DNA from: Pseudomonas sp. MM213
GTDB lineage: Bacteria; Pseudomonadota; Gammaproteobacteria; Pseudomonadales; Pseudomonadaceae
NCBI RefSeq assembly: GCF_020423045.1
Contig: NZ_CP081943.1
Span: forward strand, 3,348,001 to 3,412,000
Direction of reading: 5' to 3'
Length of the DNA stretch: 64,000 nucleotides
In this document: piece after piece, positions 62,493-64,000 of the stretch
Layout: the number at the start of each line of letters is the position of its first letter
Numbering within the stretch: position 1 is the stretch's first letter
Position numbers and translations under genes: made by a program
The notes under the pieces: model-generated
What the model saw: the letters and a program-made list of their open reading frames with translations, nothing else
The model's database searches: none
Told to the model about the DNA's origin: nothing

Positions 62493-62528
62493 TACAAAAA
62501 ACGCCCCGGTCTTGCGACAGGGGCGTTT
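62493..62528 (-). terminator. intrinsic terminator downstream of lptG
   Basis: AAAAACGCCCC-GGTCTTGCGACA-GGGGCGTTTTT. On the minus strand it has A before and T after the stem, so it can end the lptFG transcript; it is symmetrical enough to work for both strands. Confidence 0.85.
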
Positions 62529-62539
62529 TTGAAGGCTTT

Positions 62540-62643
62540 TGCAGGAGCCGGCTTGCTGGCGATGGGGGCGTCGCGGTGGGTCTGGGTGACCGCAGCGATG
62601 CGCTATCGTCGGAACGCCGCCCGCACCAAGCCGGCTCCTACAG
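62540..62643. repeat. REPIN in the lptG 3' UTR
   Basis: Inverted REP pair (TGCAGGAGCCGGCTTGCTGG ... GCCGGCTCCTACAG) between the lptG stop and its terminator. The first arm has GCAGGAGC instead of GTAGGAGC. Confidence 0.82.
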
Positions 62644-62654
62644 GTTCGCGTGTT

Positions 62655-63716
62655 TCAACCGGCTCGGCGCAGGAGGTAGACACCTGCCAGGGCACACACA
62701 CCCGCCGGCACCAGCACCGCAAACAGCGGCGAGAACCCGAACACCAGGCTCGAAGGCCCCAACAAATCCTGGACGATGCGGAAGGTGAAACCCACCAGCA
62801 CGCCGGTGAATACCCGCTGACCGAGGGTAACCGAGCGCAACGGACCGAAGATGAAGGAGATCGCCATCAGTACCAGGGCGGCAGTGACCAGCGGCTGCAA
62901 CACCTTGACCCAAAATGCCAACCAGTAGCGGCCATTGTTCAACCCCTGATCCGCCAGGTAGTGGATGTAACTCCACAGGCCGGTGATCGACAGCGAATCC
63001 GGCGACATCACCACGGTGCTCAGCAGTTGCGGGCTCAGCGCCACGTTCCAGCGCTCGACCGGGGCCGTGACCACTTCAGTGCTCTTGTCATGGAACAGCG
63101 TGGTCGTGACATCGCTCAACTGCCAGTGATCCTGATCGAATTTCGCGCGTTTGGCGAAGCTCGAGGACAGCATGTGCCGCTGATCGTCGAAGCGATAACG
63201 GGTCACGCCGTACAGCACGCCGTTGGGTTGTACCGAGTTGACGTGGATGAACTCCTCGCCCTGACGGTGCCACAGGCCATGCTTGGCGCTTTGCGCATCA
63301 CCACTACCTTGAGCCAGCGAGCGGTTGGCCTGCGCGGTGCTTTCGGTCGCCGGCGCGATGTACTCGCCAATCAACACGCCCACCACCATCAGGATCAACA
63401 TCGGCTTCATTACGGCCCAGACGATCCGGCCGATCGACACGCCCGCAGCGCGCATGATGGTCAGCTCGCTGTGACTGGCCAGACTGCCGAGGCCGATCAG
63501 GCAGCCGATCAGTGCTGCCATCGGCAACATGTCGTAAAGACGGCGCGGCGCGGTCAGCAGGACGTAACTCAAGACATCGACCAGGGTGTAGGTATCGCTG
63601 ACTTCACCCATCTCGTCGATGAAAGCGAACAGCGTGGCCAGACCGAGAATAATCCCCAGTACCGCCAGGATCGCGATAAAGACGCTGCTACCGATGTAGC
63701 GATCGAGCTTAACCAC
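62655..63716 (-). CDS. lptG: LPS export permease LptG
   Basis: A 353-residue inner-membrane permease of the LptB2FG transporter, which extracts LPS from the membrane and passes it to LptC/A. Helices at both ends flank a large periplasmic domain (about 125-270); MVKLDRYIGSSVF at the start and LTIMRAAGVSIGRIVW, typical coupling-region sequence, fit LptG. GTG start overlaps the lptF stop by eight bases. Confidence 0.94.
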   Translation of the reverse strand: MVKLDRYIGSSVFIAILAVLGIILGLATLFAFIDEMGEVSDTYTLVDVLSYVLLTAPRRLYDMLPMAALIGCLIGLGSLASHSELTIMRAAGVSIGRIVWAVMKPMLILMVVGVLIGEYIAPATESTAQANRSLAQGSGDAQSAKHGLWHRQGEEFIHVNSVQPNGVLYGVTRYRFDDQRHMLSSSFAKRAKFDQDHWQLSDVTTTLFHDKSTEVVTAPVERWNVALSPQLLSTVVMSPDSLSITGLWSYIHYLADQGLNNGRYWLAFWVKVLQPLVTAALVLMAISFIFGPLRSVTLGQRVFTGVLVGFTFRIVQDLLGPSSLVFGFSPLFAVLVPAGVCALAGVYLLRRAG

Positions 63717-64000
63717 GGGCCACCTCCAGCGCGCTGCGGCGACTCGCCCGCTTCAACTGCCAGGGTTCCCAATAGAGCAAGCCAAGGCCGATGGCCAGGA
63801 AGATTGCGTGAACCCACCACAAGCCCAGCGCGGGCGGGATCTTGCCCTTTTCGAGGGCGCCGCGAGCGGCAATCAGGATGCTCAGGTAAGCCATATAAAG
63901 AAGAATCGCCGGCAGCAGCTTGAGGAAACGGCCCTGGCGCGGATTGACCCGCGACAGCGGCACCGCCATCAAGGTCACGATGAAGACCAGCAAGGGCAAG
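63709..64000 (-). CDS. lptF: LPS export permease LptF (5' part missing)
   Basis: C-terminal 97 codons of LptF, cut by the right window edge. Membrane segments (PLLVFIVTLMAVPLSRVNPR with the usual PLSR motif, and two more) match the last helices of the family. Overlaps lptG, its partner, in the standard lptFG order. Confidence 0.9.
   Translation of the reverse strand, partial: LPLLVFIVTLMAVPLSRVNPRQGRFLKLLPAILLYMAYLSILIAARGALEKGKIPPALGLWWVHAIFLAIGLGLLYWEPWQLKRASRRSALEVARG

Overview
The window is a high-GC chromosomal stretch from a Pseudomonas, most likely of the P. fluorescens group. The evidence is the gene order lptF-lptG // lepA-lepB-rnc-era-recO-pdxJ // mltF-purL, an oprB-gcd pair for periplasmic glucose oxidation, and many REP/REPIN palindromes of the GTAGGAGC...GCTCCTAC type in the gaps. 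I saw no tRNA, rRNA, insertion sequence, integrase or CRISPR array. The window cuts genes at both ends: an alpha/beta hydrolase on the left and lptF on the right.

Region by region. 1-7.5 kb: exported hydrolase fragment, the divergent metE/metR pair, a GNAT-LysE-NUDIX run, and a REC/HD-GYP-like regulator. 7.7-16.1 kb: a tightly overlapped five-gene signalling operon made of a REC-PAS-GGDEF-EAL protein, a REC-GGDEF-EAL protein, a di-haem cytochrome c peroxidase, a membrane histidine kinase and a REC-histidine kinase hybrid. 16-21.7 kb: APC permease, nitrilase-family amidase, LuxR regulator, membrane-anchored glutamate-synthase-like protein and a small monooxygenase. 21.7-25.5 kb: GtrB and GtrII-like glucosyltransferases and an OpgC-like membrane protein. 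25.5-28.6 kb: repeat-rich DNA around an amino acid permease. 28.6-37 kb: an unusually large class A penicillin-binding protein and a 5-kb DUF6543/LRR/NEL effector-like gene broken by a frameshift at a C6 tract. 37-43 kb: a complete CS1-type (alternate chaperone-usher) fimbrial operon. 43.2-45.6 kb: a YqjI/YqjH-like metal regulator and ferric-siderophore reductase, plus two small genes. 46-50 kb: oprB and gcd. 50-64 kb: conserved housekeeping genes.

The best candidate for a little-described system is the 6.1-16.1 kb signalling island. Three of its proteins share an unusual receiver domain with about 28 extra residues before the phospho-acceptor. Its two GGDEF/EAL proteins look complementary: one has an intact GGDEF and a ruined EAL, the other a GSDEF and an intact EAL. 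The divergent HD-GYP-like regulator has lost its HD pair. The whole suggests a cyclic-di-GMP switch driven by phosphorelay, with a periplasmic haem peroxidase translated as part of it. That functional link is inferred from gene order and motifs only.

A second point is the housekeeping end: the small DUF4845 gene that lies between lepB and rnc in P. aeruginosa is absent here, leaving a 184-bp gap with a hairpin.
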